From Phenylobacterium sp. NIBR 498073 (lineage in GTDB: Bacteria > Pseudomonadota > Alphaproteobacteria > Caulobacterales > Caulobacteraceae), in the NCBI RefSeq assembly GCF_027286305.1, contig NZ_CP114599.1, positions 806,001 through 870,000 on the forward strand: 64,000 nt of DNA. The letters are read 5' to 3'. Below, one piece after another: positions 55,103 through 63,874 of the stretch. The first letter of the stretch is position 1; every line of letters starts with the position of its first letter. Both the position numbers and the translations under genes were made by a program. The notes below the pieces were generated by a model, which saw nothing but the letters and a program-made list of their open reading frames with translations, did no database searches and had not been told where the DNA came from.

Positions 55103-56667
55103 GCCGCAAGCGTTGCGCCATCTATACGCGCAAGAGCTCGGAGGAGGGGCTCGATCAATCCTTCAACAGCCTGGACGCGCAGCGCGAAGCTTGTGAAGCC
55201 TATGTCCGCTCCCAGCTCGGCGAAGGCTGGAGGGCGTTGCCGGCCAAGTACGATGATGGTGGTTTCTCGGGCGGCTCGATGGAGCGCCCGGCGCTCGACC
55301 GGCTCCTGGCCGATATCCGCGCCGGCAAGATCGACATCGTCGTGGTGTACAAGGTCGATCGCCTGACGCGTTCTCTCGCGGACTTCGCGAAGATTGTCGA
55401 GGTGATGGACAAAGCCGGCGCGTCCTTTGTCTCGGTGACGCAGGCGTTCAACACGACCACCAGCATGGGGCGTCTGACGCTGAACGTCTTGCTGTCCTTT
55501 GCTCAATTCGAGCGAGAGGTCACCGGCGAGCGCATCCGTGACAAGATCGCCGCCTCCAAGGCCAAGGGTATGTGGATGGGGGGCAATCTGCCCCTGGGCT
55601 ATGACTGCGAGGATCGCAAACTGGTGCCGAACCAGCCCGAGGCCGACACCGTCCGGGCGATCTTCGAACTCTATCTCGAACTCGGCTCCGTGCCGGCGCT
55701 ATGCGCGGAGTTGAACCGCCGGGGCGTTTCTTCCAAGCAGCGAATGGCCAAGGCGGGCCACATCGTAGGCGGCGGTCCATTCGCTCGTGGCGCGCTGTTT
55801 CACCTACTCCGCAACCGGGTGTACCTGGGTGAAATCGTCCATCGAGACAAAAGCTATCCAGGCCTTCACGAGCCCATCATCGCCCCGGAGCTGTTCCAGG
55901 CGGTGCAGACCGCGCTCGACGACAATGTGCGGCGACACAAGGCGAAGGCACAAGCGAGCCCGAGCCGGTTGGTCGGTCGGATCGTCGATGCCAGGGGGCG
56001 ACCGATGAGCCCAAGCCACACCAGGAACCGGCACGGGGCGACCTTCCGCTACTACGCTGCGGTGGAAGCATCCCGCGGTGAAAAGCCCGCACGCATCTCG
56101 GCGCCGGTGATCGAGGACTTCGTGCTCGAAAGGCTTCGCCTTCTCGCGGGCGCATCAACGGCGTCCTGGGAGGACCTCGCAGCCCATCTGCTCAAGGTGG
56201 AGCTGATGCCCGCTGGTGTGGCCATCGAGGTAGGAACCTCTATCGGGCGGGACTGGCAGGATCGCCTGGGACCCCACGACATGCTGGAACCCGCGCCGGA
56301 AGGTACGCTTCGGCTGATCCCTGGACAGAGGCCGGAGGTTCGCGGTGGTCGGACCTGGCTGAAGGCGGCAGGCGAGCGCGCCCGGCCGGACCGGACGCTG
56401 ATCCGGGCGCTACGGCGGTCGCATGAAATTCTGCGGGAAAATGGCCTCGTGCCCGTGGCCGGACGAGGCGCTCTGCCGATGGGGCGGGGCGTCGCCGATC
56501 CCTACCAGCGCAAACTTGTCGAGCTCGCCTTTCTCGCGCCGGACATCCAGCAAGCCATCATGCATGGACGACAGCCGCCAGGCCTGACCTTGCACCAGCT
56601 GCTTGACATCGATCTGCCCATCGAGTGGAGCGAGCAGCGACGGGTGCTGGATTTCGACAGGTCCTGA
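55099..56667 (+). CDS. Large serine recombinase (site-specific integrase)
   Basis: A 522-residue protein from the ATG at 55099. The catalytic domain (1-155) begins RCAIYTRKSSEEGLDQSFNS, with serine near residue 13, then VVVYKVDRLTRSLADFAKI and LSFAQFEREVTGERIRDKIA. The recombinase domain (165-300) has GNLPLGYD and LLRNRVYLGEIVHRDKSYPG. No cysteine zinc ribbon is evident in the 300-330 region, as is usual in this alphaproteobacterial subgroup. It integrates or excises DNA at short att sites by double-strand exchange. It lies about 370 bp from tRNA-Ser at the island end; four 22-bp-spaced palindromes start at its last codons. Confidence 0.92.
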   Translation: MSRKRCAIYTRKSSEEGLDQSFNSLDAQREACEAYVRSQLGEGWRALPAKYDDGGFSGGSMERPALDRLLADIRAGKIDIVVVYKVDRLTRSLADFAKIVEVMDKAGASFVSVTQAFNTTTSMGRLTLNVLLSFAQFEREVTGERIRDKIAASKAKGMWMGGNLPLGYDCEDRKLVPNQPEADTVRAIFELYLELGSVPALCAELNRRGVSSKQRMAKAGHIVGGGPFARGALFHLLRNRVYLGEIVHRDKSYPGLHEPIIAPELFQAVQTALDDNVRRHKAKAQASPSRLVGRIVDARGRPMSPSHTRNRHGATFRYYAAVEASRGEKPARISAPVIEDFVLERLRLLAGASTASWEDLAAHLLKVELMPAGVAIEVGTSIGRDWQDRLGPHDMLEPAPEGTLRLIPGQRPEVRGGRTWLKAAGERARPDRTLIRALRRSHEILRENGLVPVAGRGALPMGRGVADPYQRKLVELAFLAPDIQQAIMHGRQPPGLTLHQLLDIDLPIEWSEQRRVLDFDRS

Positions 56668-56732
56668 TTCAACGGGTTGCAGGTCCTGTTACCTGCGCTT
56701 GCAGGACCTGTTCCGGCCGATAGCAGGGCCTG
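56658..56732. repeat. Four CAGGNCCTG palindromes with exact 22-bp spacing
   Basis: Copies begin at 56658, 56680, 56702 and 56724, with centre base T, T, A and G. The last three share the longer form GCAGGNCCTGTT. The first overlaps the recombinase stop codon. A 22-bp period (two helical turns) puts every copy on the same face of the helix, as in iterons, cooperative operators or recombinase accessory sites. The spacer sequences differ. Confidence 0.75.
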
Positions 56733-57041
56733 TTTTTCTCCTGTTCTTTTTCAGTGCGCATCGCTCAACGGCGCTAAAGAAAACCCGTTAGATCAGATGT
56801 TTGTGACTAGGCCGGCTGTGCCGCCGGCCTAGTCACGACCGATCGATTGCGGGGAAACAGGACAACAGGGTGAAACTGTGTATGGCGGGGCGCCGCGAGA
56901 GACCGGCGACGCACAGGGGCGCTATTGCGCCGCTTACAGCGGCGGTTGCGCCGGACCAGTTGGCTAGGAAGCGGGAAAAGCGCCGCATTATCCGCGGCTT
57001 GGGCGTCCAGCGTCGAAAGAGAGACGAATTTTCAGACTGAA
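56733..57041. other. 309-bp gene-free stretch between the recombinase repeats and tRNA-Ser
   Basis: No protein-like frame is seen. An imperfect symmetry around CTAGGCCGGCTGTGCCGCCGG (56803-56829 region) and GC-rich runs occur. It should contain the island's right-end attachment context. Confidence 0.45.
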
Positions 57042-57058
57042 TGGCGGTGAGAGAGGGA
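57042..57058. repeat. Putative attR within the tRNA-Ser 3' end
   Basis: The 17 bp TGGCGGTGAGAGAGGGA match 26641-26657 exactly and in the same orientation. They comprise CCA, the discriminator, the acceptor strand and the start of the T stem of the tRNA on the complementary strand. Confidence 0.65.
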
Positions 57059-57131
57059 TTCGAACCCTCGATAGGCTTTCACCTATACACGCTTTCCAAG
57101 CGTGCGCGATCGACCACTCCGCCACCTCACC
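57042..57131 (-). tRNA. tRNA-Ser (GGA anticodon)
   Basis: The 90-nt gene reads from 57131. The acceptor stem GGTGAGG pairs with TCTCACC (one G-U), and CCA is encoded at 57042-57044. The anticodon arm CACGC-TTGGAAA-GCGTG gives anticodon GGA (serine, UCC/UCU codons). A long variable arm (TATAGGTGAAAGCCTAT) and the T-loop GGTTCGAATCC are typical of tRNA-Ser. Its 3' end faces the island. Confidence 0.96.
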
Positions 57132-57433
57132 ACAGGCCCTGAAGGGCGCGTGGCCCCTCGCGGAAGGCGCGCAATATACTCATGACGCCCTTTCGGGCAA
57201 GCGGCCTTCCACCGTGGCGCGAAGGGTTTTCGGATCGAACAGCGATTGGCCCTCGCGCCGGCTGAGCTGTCGCGTCAGCGGCGACAGGCGTTCGCGCCAG
57301 TCGACGAGGCTCAGCGGCGCCTCGGGGCGCTGGCTGCGAACCTCCTCGGCGATGGCGGCCCTCGGCGTCGCGCGTGCAATCGGCCGCCGGCGATCTTATG
57401 TTCTGGTCCAAGTTCACACTGATCGGGCCCGCC
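57132..57433. other. 302-bp region between tRNA-Ser and msrA
   Basis: It holds the promoters of tRNA-Ser (leftward) and msrA (rightward). On the minus strand a 70-codon frame without a usable start ends at 57180 ([40 protein letters not shown]). It looks protein-like and may be the tail of a decayed gene. Confidence 0.4.
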
Positions 57434-58087
57434 ATGATCTTCGCCAAGAAAACCCTTGAGCTTCCCACGGCCGATACGGCCCTGCCGGGCCGCGCGAGCC
57501 CGCTGCCGACCGCCGAGATTTCCTTCATCAACGGCCGGCCGCTGAAGGGGCCCTATCCGGACGGGCTGGAGATCGCCGACTTCGCCATGGGCTGCTTCTG
57601 GGGCGTGGAGCGCAAGTTCTGGCAGCTCCCGGGCGTCTGGGTGACCGCCGTCGGCTATGTGAACGGGATCACCCCGAACCCGACCTACGAGGAGGTCTGC
57701 AGCGGCGGCACCGGCCACGCCGAGGCGGTTCGTGTCGTCTATGACCCGCGCGTGGTCACCTACGAGGATCTGCTCAAGGTGTTCTGGGAGAACCACGACC
57801 CGACCCAGGGCATGCGCCAGGGCGCCGACATCGGCACCCAGTACCGCTCGGGCATCTACGTCCATAACGACGCGCAAGCCGCCGCCGCGGCGGCCTCGCT
57901 GCAATCCTACCAGCAGGCGCTGTCGGACAAGGGCTACGGCGCGGTGACCACCGAGATCGCCGAAGCGCCGGAGTTCTACTTCGCCGAGGACTATCACCAG
58001 CAGTACCTGGCCAAGAACCCGAACGGCTACTGTGGGATCGGCGGCACCGGCGTCACCTGTCCGATCGGCGTCGGCGTCAGCGCGTGA
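57434..58087 (+). CDS. msrA: Peptide methionine-S-sulfoxide reductase MsrA
   Basis: A 217-residue protein from the ATG at 57434 ([20 protein letters not shown]), a common MsrA leader; an ATG at 57398 is an alternative. The catalytic cysteine is in [17 protein letters not shown], with [20 protein letters not shown], then [20 protein letters not shown] and [15 protein letters not shown]. The last cysteine is in TGVTCP. It reduces the S-form of methionine sulfoxide in proteins. Its stop overlaps the GTG of a shortened YjbR-like frame. Confidence 0.95.
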   Translation: MIFAKKTLELPTADTALPGRASPLPTAEISFINGRPLKGPYPDGLEIADFAMGCFWGVERKFWQLPGVWVTAVGYVNGITPNPTYEEVCSGGTGHAEAVRVVYDPRVVTYEDLLKVFWENHDPTQGMRQGADIGTQYRSGIYVHNDAQAAAAAASLQSYQQALSDKGYGAVTTEIAEAPEFYFAEDYHQQYLAKNPNGYCGIGGTGVTCPIGVGVSA

Positions 58088-58197
58088 CGCGCGAGGAGTT
58101 CGACGCCGCCGCGCGTGGGCTTCCCGGGGCGACCTCGCACGCCCCGGTCGCCGCCAAGCTGACCCGCAAGGCTCGCGCCGAGATCGGTCCGGCATGA
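58084..58197 (+). pseudogene. Internally deleted copy of the adjacent MmcQ/YjbR-like gene
   Basis: A 37-codon frame from GTG 58084: the first part [20 protein letters not shown] matches the start of the next protein ([16 protein letters not shown]), and the second part [16 protein letters not shown] matches its end ([15 protein letters not shown]). About 70 middle residues are missing. The frame overlaps msrA by 4 bp and the intact gene by 4 bp, so translation might still pass through it. Confidence 0.7.
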
Positions 58198-58532
58198 CCC
58201 GGCAGGAGGTGGAGGCGATCGCCTTAGGCCTGCCAGCGGCGACCAGGGTCGTCCAGTGGGGCGGCGCCGACGTCTACAAGGTCGGCGGCAAGGTGTTTGC
58301 GATCTGCGGCCTAGCCGGCGGGCTGTCGTTCAAGGTCACCGAGATCGGCTTCATGGTGCTGACCGACGAGGGCGGCCCCGGCCGCCAGGCGCCGTACCTG
58401 GCCAAGGGGAGCTGGGTCATCGTCGACCTGGACGACGCCGAGGCGGGCGAAGTCGCCGGCTGGATCGCGACCTCGCACGACCTCATAGCCGCCAAGCTGA
58501 CCCGCAAGGCGCGGTCTGACCTCGGCCTCTAG
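58194..58532 (+). CDS. MmcQ/YjbR-family protein
   Basis: A 112-residue protein beginning at the ATG at 58194, overlapping the shortened copy (ATGA). The YjbR fold is indicated by [59 protein letters not shown] and [18 protein letters not shown]. YjbR proteins have a CyaY-like fold and were proposed to bind DNA; their role is uncertain. It probably shares the msrA transcript. Its stop overlaps that of the convergent DUF599 gene. Confidence 0.87.
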   Translation: MTRQEVEAIALGLPAATRVVQWGGADVYKVGGKVFAICGLAGGLSFKVTEIGFMVLTDEGGPGRQAPYLAKGSWVIVDLDDAEAGEVAGWIATSHDLIAAKLTRKARSDLGL

Positions 58533-59242
58533 TCCTCGCGGTCTTCTAGCAGCCCGCGGATCTCGCTGACCGCCAGGGCCGAGGGCGAGTGGCGCTGGCG
58601 CATGAACAGCAGCGCGACCGCCGAGAGCGTCACCGCCAGGAAGGCGAACGGGCCGAACAGCCAGGCCGCCGCCGCCAGGGCGAAGTAGTAGCCGCGCACC
58701 CCGCGGTTGAACGACGACAGCGCCGGGTTCAGCAGCCGCGCGGCGGCCTCGCCATAGGTGCGCTGGAAGCCCTTGTCCTCGGTGGTCGGCGTCGCTCCGA
58801 TCACCGCCAGGCAGTAGTTCATCTGGCGAATCGCCCAGATGAAGTCGAGCAACCCGCGGGCCAGGGCCAGCAGCACCAGAGCGATCTGCGCCTCGAACAG
58901 CATCCGCGAGGAGGTCTTCAGCACCATCAGGCTCGAGGCGCTGCGGAACGCGCCCTCGCCGCCGAACAGGACCCCGGCCGCCCCGGCGATCAGGATCAGG
59001 TTGGACGAGGCGAAGAACGAGGCCGAGTTCAGGGTGTGGCCCAGCAGCTGGCCGTCCATGAACTTGTTCTCGCGCCCGGCCATGGTCCGCATCCAGGCGG
59101 CGCGGACGACGGTCATGTCGCTGTTGATCAGCCCCTTGCCGCGGGCCAGCATCTTCAGCAGCGGCTCATAGGCCAGCCAGACGAGGGTGAAGACGGCGAG
59201 GGCGACGATGTCCGCGCTCGAAAGGGCGTCGATCAGTTTCAC
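58529..59242 (-). CDS. DUF599 family membrane protein
   Basis: A 237-residue protein with four hydrophobic regions: DIVALAVFTLVWLAYEPLL, ASFFASSNLILIAGAAGVLF, LFEAQIALVLLALARGLLDF and YYFALAAAAWLFGPFAFLAVT. Family landmarks are RAAWMRTMAGRENKFMDGQL and FNRGVRGYYFALAA. DUF599 is a widespread proteobacterial membrane family of unknown function. It is probably transcribed alone, 57 bp after the DUF983 gene. Confidence 0.9.
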   Translation of the reverse strand: MKLIDALSSADIVALAVFTLVWLAYEPLLKMLARGKGLINSDMTVVRAAWMRTMAGRENKFMDGQLLGHTLNSASFFASSNLILIAGAAGVLFGGEGAFRSASSLMVLKTSSRMLFEAQIALVLLALARGLLDFIWAIRQMNYCLAVIGATPTTEDKGFQRTYGEAAARLLNPALSSFNRGVRGYYFALAAAAWLFGPFAFLAVTLSAVALLFMRQRHSPSALAVSEIRGLLEDRED

Positions 59243-59299
59243 GAAGGTCGGTTCCGGTGTCAGGCGAGGCCGATGGTAGGGCGCCTCGCCCGGCGTCGG

Positions 59300-59680
59300 C
59301 TAGCGGTCGGCGACGTCCGCGGTGTGGACCGCACGGTCGCCCTGCTTGACGCCCAGCGCATACAGCAGGCCGATGAACCAGCCCTTGGTCACGTGCAGCA
59401 GCACCAGGGTGACGATCGCCAGCGGAATCAGCGTCGCCGGCAGCACGATGGCGGGCGAGGCCTCCCAGATCACCGGGAAGATCAGCAGCGGGGCCACGAC
59501 CAGGTGGCCGACGATCAGGATGGTGAAGTAGGCCGGGCCGTCGTCGGCCGGGTACTTGGCCAGGTCCAGCCCGCAGTGCGAACAGGTCGGCTGCACCTTC
59601 AGATAGCGGCTGAACAGCTTGCCTTCACCGCAGGCGGGGCAGCGGCCCTTCAGGCCGCGGAGCATCGATTGCACGAACAT
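59300..59680 (-). CDS. DUF983 family membrane protein with zinc ribbon
   Basis: A 126-residue protein from the ATG at 59680. Two CxxC knuckles (GRCPACGEGKLF and TCSHCGLDL) form a zinc ribbon. A conserved YPADDGPAYFTILIVGHLVV leads into two helices (VVAPLLIFPVIWEASPAIV and LIPLAIVTLVLLHVTKGWF). DUF983 genes often lie near cytochrome oxidase assembly genes in alphaproteobacteria; none is in view here. The function is unknown. Confidence 0.9.
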   Translation of the reverse strand: MFVQSMLRGLKGRCPACGEGKLFSRYLKVQPTCSHCGLDLAKYPADDGPAYFTILIVGHLVVAPLLIFPVIWEASPAIVLPATLIPLAIVTLVLLHVTKGWFIGLLYALGVKQGDRAVHTADVADR

Positions 59681-59836
59681 GGACACGATACCTGGGTGAC
59701 GTCGCGGCTCGATATGCGCTTTGACGGACGTCAATGAAAGGGGCCCCGCGGCCGCAGGAGCAGGAACATCGTCGCTTTCGCGGCTTTAAATCTGCTGGCG
59801 GACGGCCGATCTTCGGTCCAACGCGAGGGAGCGCCC

Positions 59837-59998
59837 ATGACCGACCAGCCCCACACGCCTGTCGAGAAGGATCCCCACGGCCACGTCGGACCCGCCACCG
59901 CGGCCGAGGACATCTCGCGCAGCGCCGACCCGGCGGTGGTCCCGCCGGAGGACAAGGCCCGCATCGCCGAACAGGCGTCCCGCGAGGAGGACGCCTGA
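59837..59998 (+). CDS. Small acidic hydrophilic protein
   Basis: A 53-residue frame from the ATG at 59837 with a good GAGGGAGCG site. It reads MTDQPHTPVEKDPHGHVGPA, then an Asp/Glu-rich end (PPEDKARIAEQASREEDA). It has no hydrophobic segment and is probably disordered. Short conserved-looking Caulobacterales proteins like this are often missed. The function is unknown. Confidence 0.6.
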   Translation: MTDQPHTPVEKDPHGHVGPATAAEDISRSADPAVVPPEDKARIAEQASREEDA

Positions 59999-60016
59999 AC
60001 GAAACCGGAGCTTGCC

Positions 60017-60154
60017 CTAGCGCTTCATGTCGTTGGCGGCGCCGGTCACGGCCGCGCCGGCGGCCTGGGCGTCGCGGCCGAGGCCCTCGATGGTGTTGCA
60101 GGCCGACGTCATCAGCGCGGCGGCGACGGCGGCCAGGACGATGATCTTGCGCAT
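60017..60154 (-). CDS. Entericidin A/B-like small lipoprotein
   Basis: A 45-residue frame from the ATG at 60154, with a GGGGGAA site. The signal MRKIIVLAAVAAALMTSAC ends in a lipobox cysteine, followed by NTIEGLGRDAQAAGAAVTGA, the entericidin signature. Entericidins are small membrane-bound lipoproteins, described as a toxin/antidote pair in E. coli; single-copy homologues in alphaproteobacteria have unclear roles. It converges with the small acidic gene at 59837. Confidence 0.87.
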   Translation of the reverse strand: MRKIIVLAAVAAALMTSACNTIEGLGRDAQAAGAAVTGAANDMKR

Positions 60155-60260
60155 GGAATTCCCCCGAATGGCGTGGCCGCCTCTTGGCCGCGCTTCCAGG
60201 CGATTTTTAGGCCTGCGCCGGGCCTCTGATCAACGGGGCGCCGCGGCGCTAGGATGAGGC

Positions 60261-60650
60261 ATGGAATCCTTCGCCGTGCTGGTGCTGGCCGTGCACCTGG
60301 CGGTCATCGCCTTCAACCTGTTCGGCCTGGTCGCGATCCCGCTCGGCGCCTGGCGCGGCTGGGCGTTCGTGCGGGTGCGCTGGTGGCGGGCGCTGCATCT
60401 GGCCTCGCTCGCCGTCGTGGCGCTGCAGGCGCTGGCCGGCCGCGCCTGCTTCCTCACCATCTGGCAGGACGATCTGGCCGGCGCGGGGGAGGGGCCGCTG
60501 ATCATGCGGGCGGTCAACAGCGTGATCTACTGGCCGCTGCCGATGTGGGCGTTCACCGCGGCCTACGCCGCGGTGTTCGTCTATGTGCTGGCGCTGTGGA
60601 AGCTGGTTCCGCCCAACCCTAGTCGGCGTCCATCTTCAGAGCGGCGATGA
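60261..60650 (+). CDS. DUF2784 family membrane protein
   Basis: A 129-residue protein with four helices: [40 protein letters not shown], a segment near [19 protein letters not shown], and [29 protein letters not shown] and YWPLP are DUF2784 signatures. The family is of unknown function. Its last 32 bp overlap the end of lepA, tail to tail. Confidence 0.88.
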   Translation: MESFAVLVLAVHLAVIAFNLFGLVAIPLGAWRGWAFVRVRWWRALHLASLAVVALQALAGRACFLTIWQDDLAGAGEGPLIMRAVNSVIYWPLPMWAFTAAYAAVFVYVLALWKLVPPNPSRRPSSERR

Positions 60651-62424
60651 AGGCTTCCTGCGGGATCTCGACCTTGCCGAACTGGCGCATGCGCTTCTTG
60701 CCGGCCTTCTGCTTGTCCAGCAGCTTGCGCTTGCGGCTCATGTCGCCGCCATAACACTTGGCGGTGACGTCCTTGCGCAGGGCGCGGATGGTCTCGCGGG
60801 CCACGATCCGGCCGCCGATCGCCGCCTGCAGCGGGATCTGGAACTGGTGCGGGCTGATCAGGTCCTTCATCTTCTCGACCATGCCGCGGCCGCGGGTCTC
60901 GGCCCTGTCGCGGTGGACCAGCATCGACAGCGCGTCCACCGGTTCGCCGTTGACCAGGATCGACATCTTCACCAGATCGCCGACCCGATAGCCCTCGATC
61001 GCGTAGTCGAACGAGGCGTAGCCCTTCGAGACGCTCTTCAGCCGGTCGTAGAAGTCGAACACCACCTCGTTCAGCGGCAGGTCGTAGACCACCAGCGCGC
61101 GGCTGCCGACATAGCTCAGCTCCCGCTGCTCGCCGCGGCGGTCCTGGCAGAGCTTGATGACCGAGCCGAGGTACTCGTCCGGGGTCAGGATCGTCGCCTT
61201 GATCCACGGCTCGCTGATGTCGGCGATCTTCACCGGATCGGGCATGTCGGCCGGGTTGTGCAGCTCGATTTCCGTCCCGTCGGTCAGGTGGATCTTGTAG
61301 ACGACGCTGGGCGCGGTCGCGATCAGGTCCAGATCGAACTCGCGGCTCAGGCGCTCCTGGATGATCTCCAGGTGCAGCAGCCCCAGGAACCCGCAGCGGA
61401 AGCCGAAGCCGAGCGCGGCGCTGGTCTCCATCTCGTAGGTGAAGCTGGCGTCGTTCAGGCGCAGGCGGCCGATGGCCGCGCGCAGGTCCTCGAAGTCGGC
61501 GGCGTCGACCGGGAACAGGCCGCAGAACACCACCGACTGGGCGACGCGGAAGCCGGGCAGGGAATGTTCGGTCTGGCGCTTTTCCTCGGTGATGGTGTCG
61601 CCGACGGCGGCGTCGGCCACCTGCTTTATCTGGGCGGTGATGTAGCCGATCTCGCCGGGGCCGAGCTCGGCGACCTCGGTCTGCTTGGGACGGAACACGC
61701 CGATCTTATCCACCTGGTGGGTGGCGCCGGCGTTCATCATCCGCACCTTCATGCCGGCCTTCAGCACGCCGTCGATGACCCGCACCAGCACCACGACGCC
61801 CAGGTAGGGGTCGTACCAGGCGTCGACCAGCAGCGCCTTCAGCGGCGCCTCGCGGTCGCCCTGCGGCGCGGGCAGGCGGGCGACCACGGCCTCCAGCACC
61901 TCGGCGATGCCTTCGCCGGTCTTGGCCGAGCACAGCACCGCGTCCGAGGCGTCGATGCCGATGACGTCCTCGATCTGCTGGCGCACCCGGTCGGGCTCGG
62001 AGGCCGGCAGGTCGATTTTGTTCAGGACCGGCACGATCTCGTGGTTGTTGTCGATCGCCTGGTAGACGTTGGCCAGGGTCTGAGCCTCGACGCCCTGCGA
62101 GGAGTCGACGACCAGGATCGAGCCTTCGCACGCGGCCAGCGAGCGGCTGACCTCATAGGCGAAGTCGACGTGGCCGGGGGTGTCCATCAGGTTGAGGACA
62201 TAGGTCTCGCCGTCCTGGGCCTTGTACTCCAGGCGCACGGTCTGGGCCTTGATGGTGATCCCGCGCTCGCGCTCGATCTCCATGTTGTCGAGGACCTGCT
62301 CGGTCATCTCGCGCTTGGTCAGCGCGCCGGTCTCCTGGATGAGCCGGTCGGACAGGGTCGATTTCCCGTGGTCGATGTGAGCCACGATGGAGAAGTTGCG
62401 GATGCGGGACAGAGGCGTCGTCAT
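60619..62424 (-). CDS. lepA: Elongation factor 4 (LepA), ribosome back-translocating GTPase
   Basis: A 601-residue protein of standard length. G motifs: [18 protein letters not shown] (P-loop), [41 protein letters not shown] and CSAKTGEGI. LepA-specific parts include [20 protein letters not shown] and the C-terminal domain with [20 protein letters not shown] and [20 protein letters not shown]. It binds the ribosome and acts in translation initiation and elongation under stress. Confidence 0.98.
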   Translation of the reverse strand: MTTPLSRIRNFSIVAHIDHGKSTLSDRLIQETGALTKREMTEQVLDNMEIERERGITIKAQTVRLEYKAQDGETYVLNLMDTPGHVDFAYEVSRSLAACEGSILVVDSSQGVEAQTLANVYQAIDNNHEIVPVLNKIDLPASEPDRVRQQIEDVIGIDASDAVLCSAKTGEGIAEVLEAVVARLPAPQGDREAPLKALLVDAWYDPYLGVVVLVRVIDGVLKAGMKVRMMNAGATHQVDKIGVFRPKQTEVAELGPGEIGYITAQIKQVADAAVGDTITEEKRQTEHSLPGFRVAQSVVFCGLFPVDAADFEDLRAAIGRLRLNDASFTYEMETSAALGFGFRCGFLGLLHLEIIQERLSREFDLDLIATAPSVVYKIHLTDGTEIELHNPADMPDPVKIADISEPWIKATILTPDEYLGSVIKLCQDRRGEQRELSYVGSRALVVYDLPLNEVVFDFYDRLKSVSKGYASFDYAIEGYRVGDLVKMSILVNGEPVDALSMLVHRDRAETRGRGMVEKMKDLISPHQFQIPLQAAIGGRIVARETIRALRKDVTAKCYGGDMSRKRKLLDKQKAGKKRMRQFGKVEIPQEAFIAALKMDAD

Positions 62425-62474
62425 GGTGGCCTGCCTCTAGCACATTCGGCGAATATCGCGAGCGCGGCGTCAAT

Positions 62475-63095
62475 CTATGAGTGGGCGAGCGGGTGCTGGT
62501 CGACGAGCGTGAGCCGACCGACGCGCGTATCCTTCGCAAAGATGGCGCCCGGTGCGACGACGGCGTTGGCGCCGATGCGCGTGCCGTCGCCTGCCAAGGC
62601 GCCGAATTTCTCGACCTGGGTGTCGATCACGTCTTGGCCGAAGCGGATGCGGATGCGCTTGTCTTCAAGCTCGTTTCGATAGTTCGCCAGGATGCTGCCC
62701 GCCTCCAGGTTGACCGCGGCGCCTAGGATGCTGTCCCCGACAAAATTGAGGTGCGCGAGCTTCGAACCCTTGAACATGAAGGTGGTCTTGAGCTCCGCGG
62801 CGGGGCCGATGATGCAGTCGTCATCCATGAACACGCCGCCGCGCAGATAGGCGCTCGCGGCCACGAAGCATCGTGGGCCGATGATGGCCGGTCCCTTGAC
62901 GACTGCGCCCGGCTCGACGCTCGCCGTCGCGTGGATCGCCACGTCGTTGGCGATCTCACAGCCAGCCGGCAGCTTCCCGATGGCCTCCAGCAGATGCGTC
63001 TCAGCATGCTGGATCACGCGCCACGGTGGTTCGGCGACATCGGCGAACAGTGAACTGGACCAACGCGCCACGTACTCGGCGACAACTATCGGCAT
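62475..63095 (-). CDS. Left-handed beta-helix (hexapeptide) nucleotidyl/acyl-transferase-like protein
   Basis: A 206-residue protein whose residues 50-200 are hexapeptide repeats (AIHATASVEPGAVVKGPAII, GPRCFVAASAYLRGGVFMDD, DCIIGPAAELKTTFMFKGS). The stretch KLAHLNFVGDSILGAAVNLE and AGSILANYRNELEDKRIRI are close to the C-terminal acetyltransferase half of GlmU-type proteins. There is no nucleotidyltransferase domain. It may be a sugar-nucleotide acyltransferase; the substrate is unknown. It follows lepA's upstream region on the same strand. Confidence 0.78.
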   Translation of the reverse strand: MPIVVAEYVARWSSSLFADVAEPPWRVIQHAETHLLEAIGKLPAGCEIANDVAIHATASVEPGAVVKGPAIIGPRCFVAASAYLRGGVFMDDDCIIGPAAELKTTFMFKGSKLAHLNFVGDSILGAAVNLEAGSILANYRNELEDKRIRIRFGQDVIDTQVEKFGALAGDGTRIGANAVVAPGAIFAKDTRVGRLTLVDQHPLAHS

Positions 63096-63140
63096 GCTCG
63101 CTCCGGTCAGCTTCGGGCCGAAGACTGCGCCTTCGCATGG

Positions 63141-63155
63141 TTAATCGCCCGTTAA
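63141..63155 (+). promoter_or_regulatory. CtrA box TTAA-N7-TTAA upstream of the eipA homologue
   Basis: TTAATCGCCCGTTAA is an exact match to the consensus for the cell-cycle regulator CtrA. It ends 63 bp before the start codon at 63219, a suitable promoter distance. In Brucella abortus the homologous eipA gene is known to be activated directly by CtrA, so site and gene identity support each other. Confidence 0.75.
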
Positions 63156-63218
63156 GCCTGGCCGCCGCATTCATGCCGTCTGGGGATATGAGGCTCGTTC
63201 ACGCTTCAAGGGAATTTC

Positions 63219-63854
63219 ATGGACCGCCGCACGCTGATTGTTTCGGGACTGGCCACGCTTGGAACCGCGGGCTGCGCCACCGCCCAGCCCGGTGGGCCTG
63301 CCGGGCCGGGTGAGCTGCCGCCGCCGAGCCCGAGCGCCACCGCCAATCCCAGCTATTCGACCGGCCAGGCCGAGACCTACAGCCGCGAGGAACTGGTCAA
63401 CAACGTCTCCGATTTCCTCGGCGTCACCGCGGAGGCCGCCGGCGGCGCGGTCGAACGCGCCTTCCAGGACAATGGCCGGCCCACGGCCTACATCGCTGGC
63501 GAGGAAGCCTCCGGGGCCTTCGTGGGCGGCGCCCGCTATGGCCGCGGCCTGCTCTACATGAAGAACCGCCAGCCGATCGAAGTGTTCTGGCAGGGCCCGT
63601 CCGTGGGTTGGGACTTCGGCGGCAACGCCAGCCGCGTCTTCACCCTCTGCTACAATCTCCAGTACCCGGAAGTGATCTTCCAGCGGTTCCCTGGCGTCGA
63701 GGGCTCGGCCTATCTGGTCGCCGGTCTGGGCGTGAACTACCTGCGCTCGGACGACATTATCTTGGCTCCGATCCGCACCGGCGTCGGCGTCCGGCTCGGC
63801 GCCAATGTCGGCTATCTTGGATTCAGCCGGACTCGGCGCACCCTGCCCTTCTGA
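63219..63854 (+). CDS. eipA: EipA family (DUF1134) envelope protein
   Basis: A 211-residue protein with a lipoprotein-like signal (LIVSGLATLGTAGCAT) and a Pro/Ser/Gly linker. The DUF1134 domain covers residues 50-205: YSREELVNNVSDFLGVTAEA, YIAGEEASGAFVGGARYGRG, WQGPSVGWDFGGNASRVFTL, YNLQYPEVIFQRFPGVEGSA, and the end TGVGVRLGANVGYLGFSR. EipA forms a small beta-barrel in the periplasm and supports envelope integrity in Brucella. A perfect CtrA box lies upstream. Confidence 0.93.
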   Translation: MDRRTLIVSGLATLGTAGCATAQPGGPAGPGELPPPSPSATANPSYSTGQAETYSREELVNNVSDFLGVTAEAAGGAVERAFQDNGRPTAYIAGEEASGAFVGGARYGRGLLYMKNRQPIEVFWQGPSVGWDFGGNASRVFTLCYNLQYPEVIFQRFPGVEGSAYLVAGLGVNYLRSDDIILAPIRTGVGVRLGANVGYLGFSRTRRTLPF

Positions 63855-63874
63855 GGCGACGGGGGGGCGGCGCG

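Noticed and set aside
57180..57407. A protein-like minus-strand frame next to tRNA-Ser ([18 protein letters not shown])
   Set aside because: It has no ATG, GTG or TTG in a usable position and an in-frame stop just upstream; noted as a possible remnant inside the gap entry but not called as a gene.
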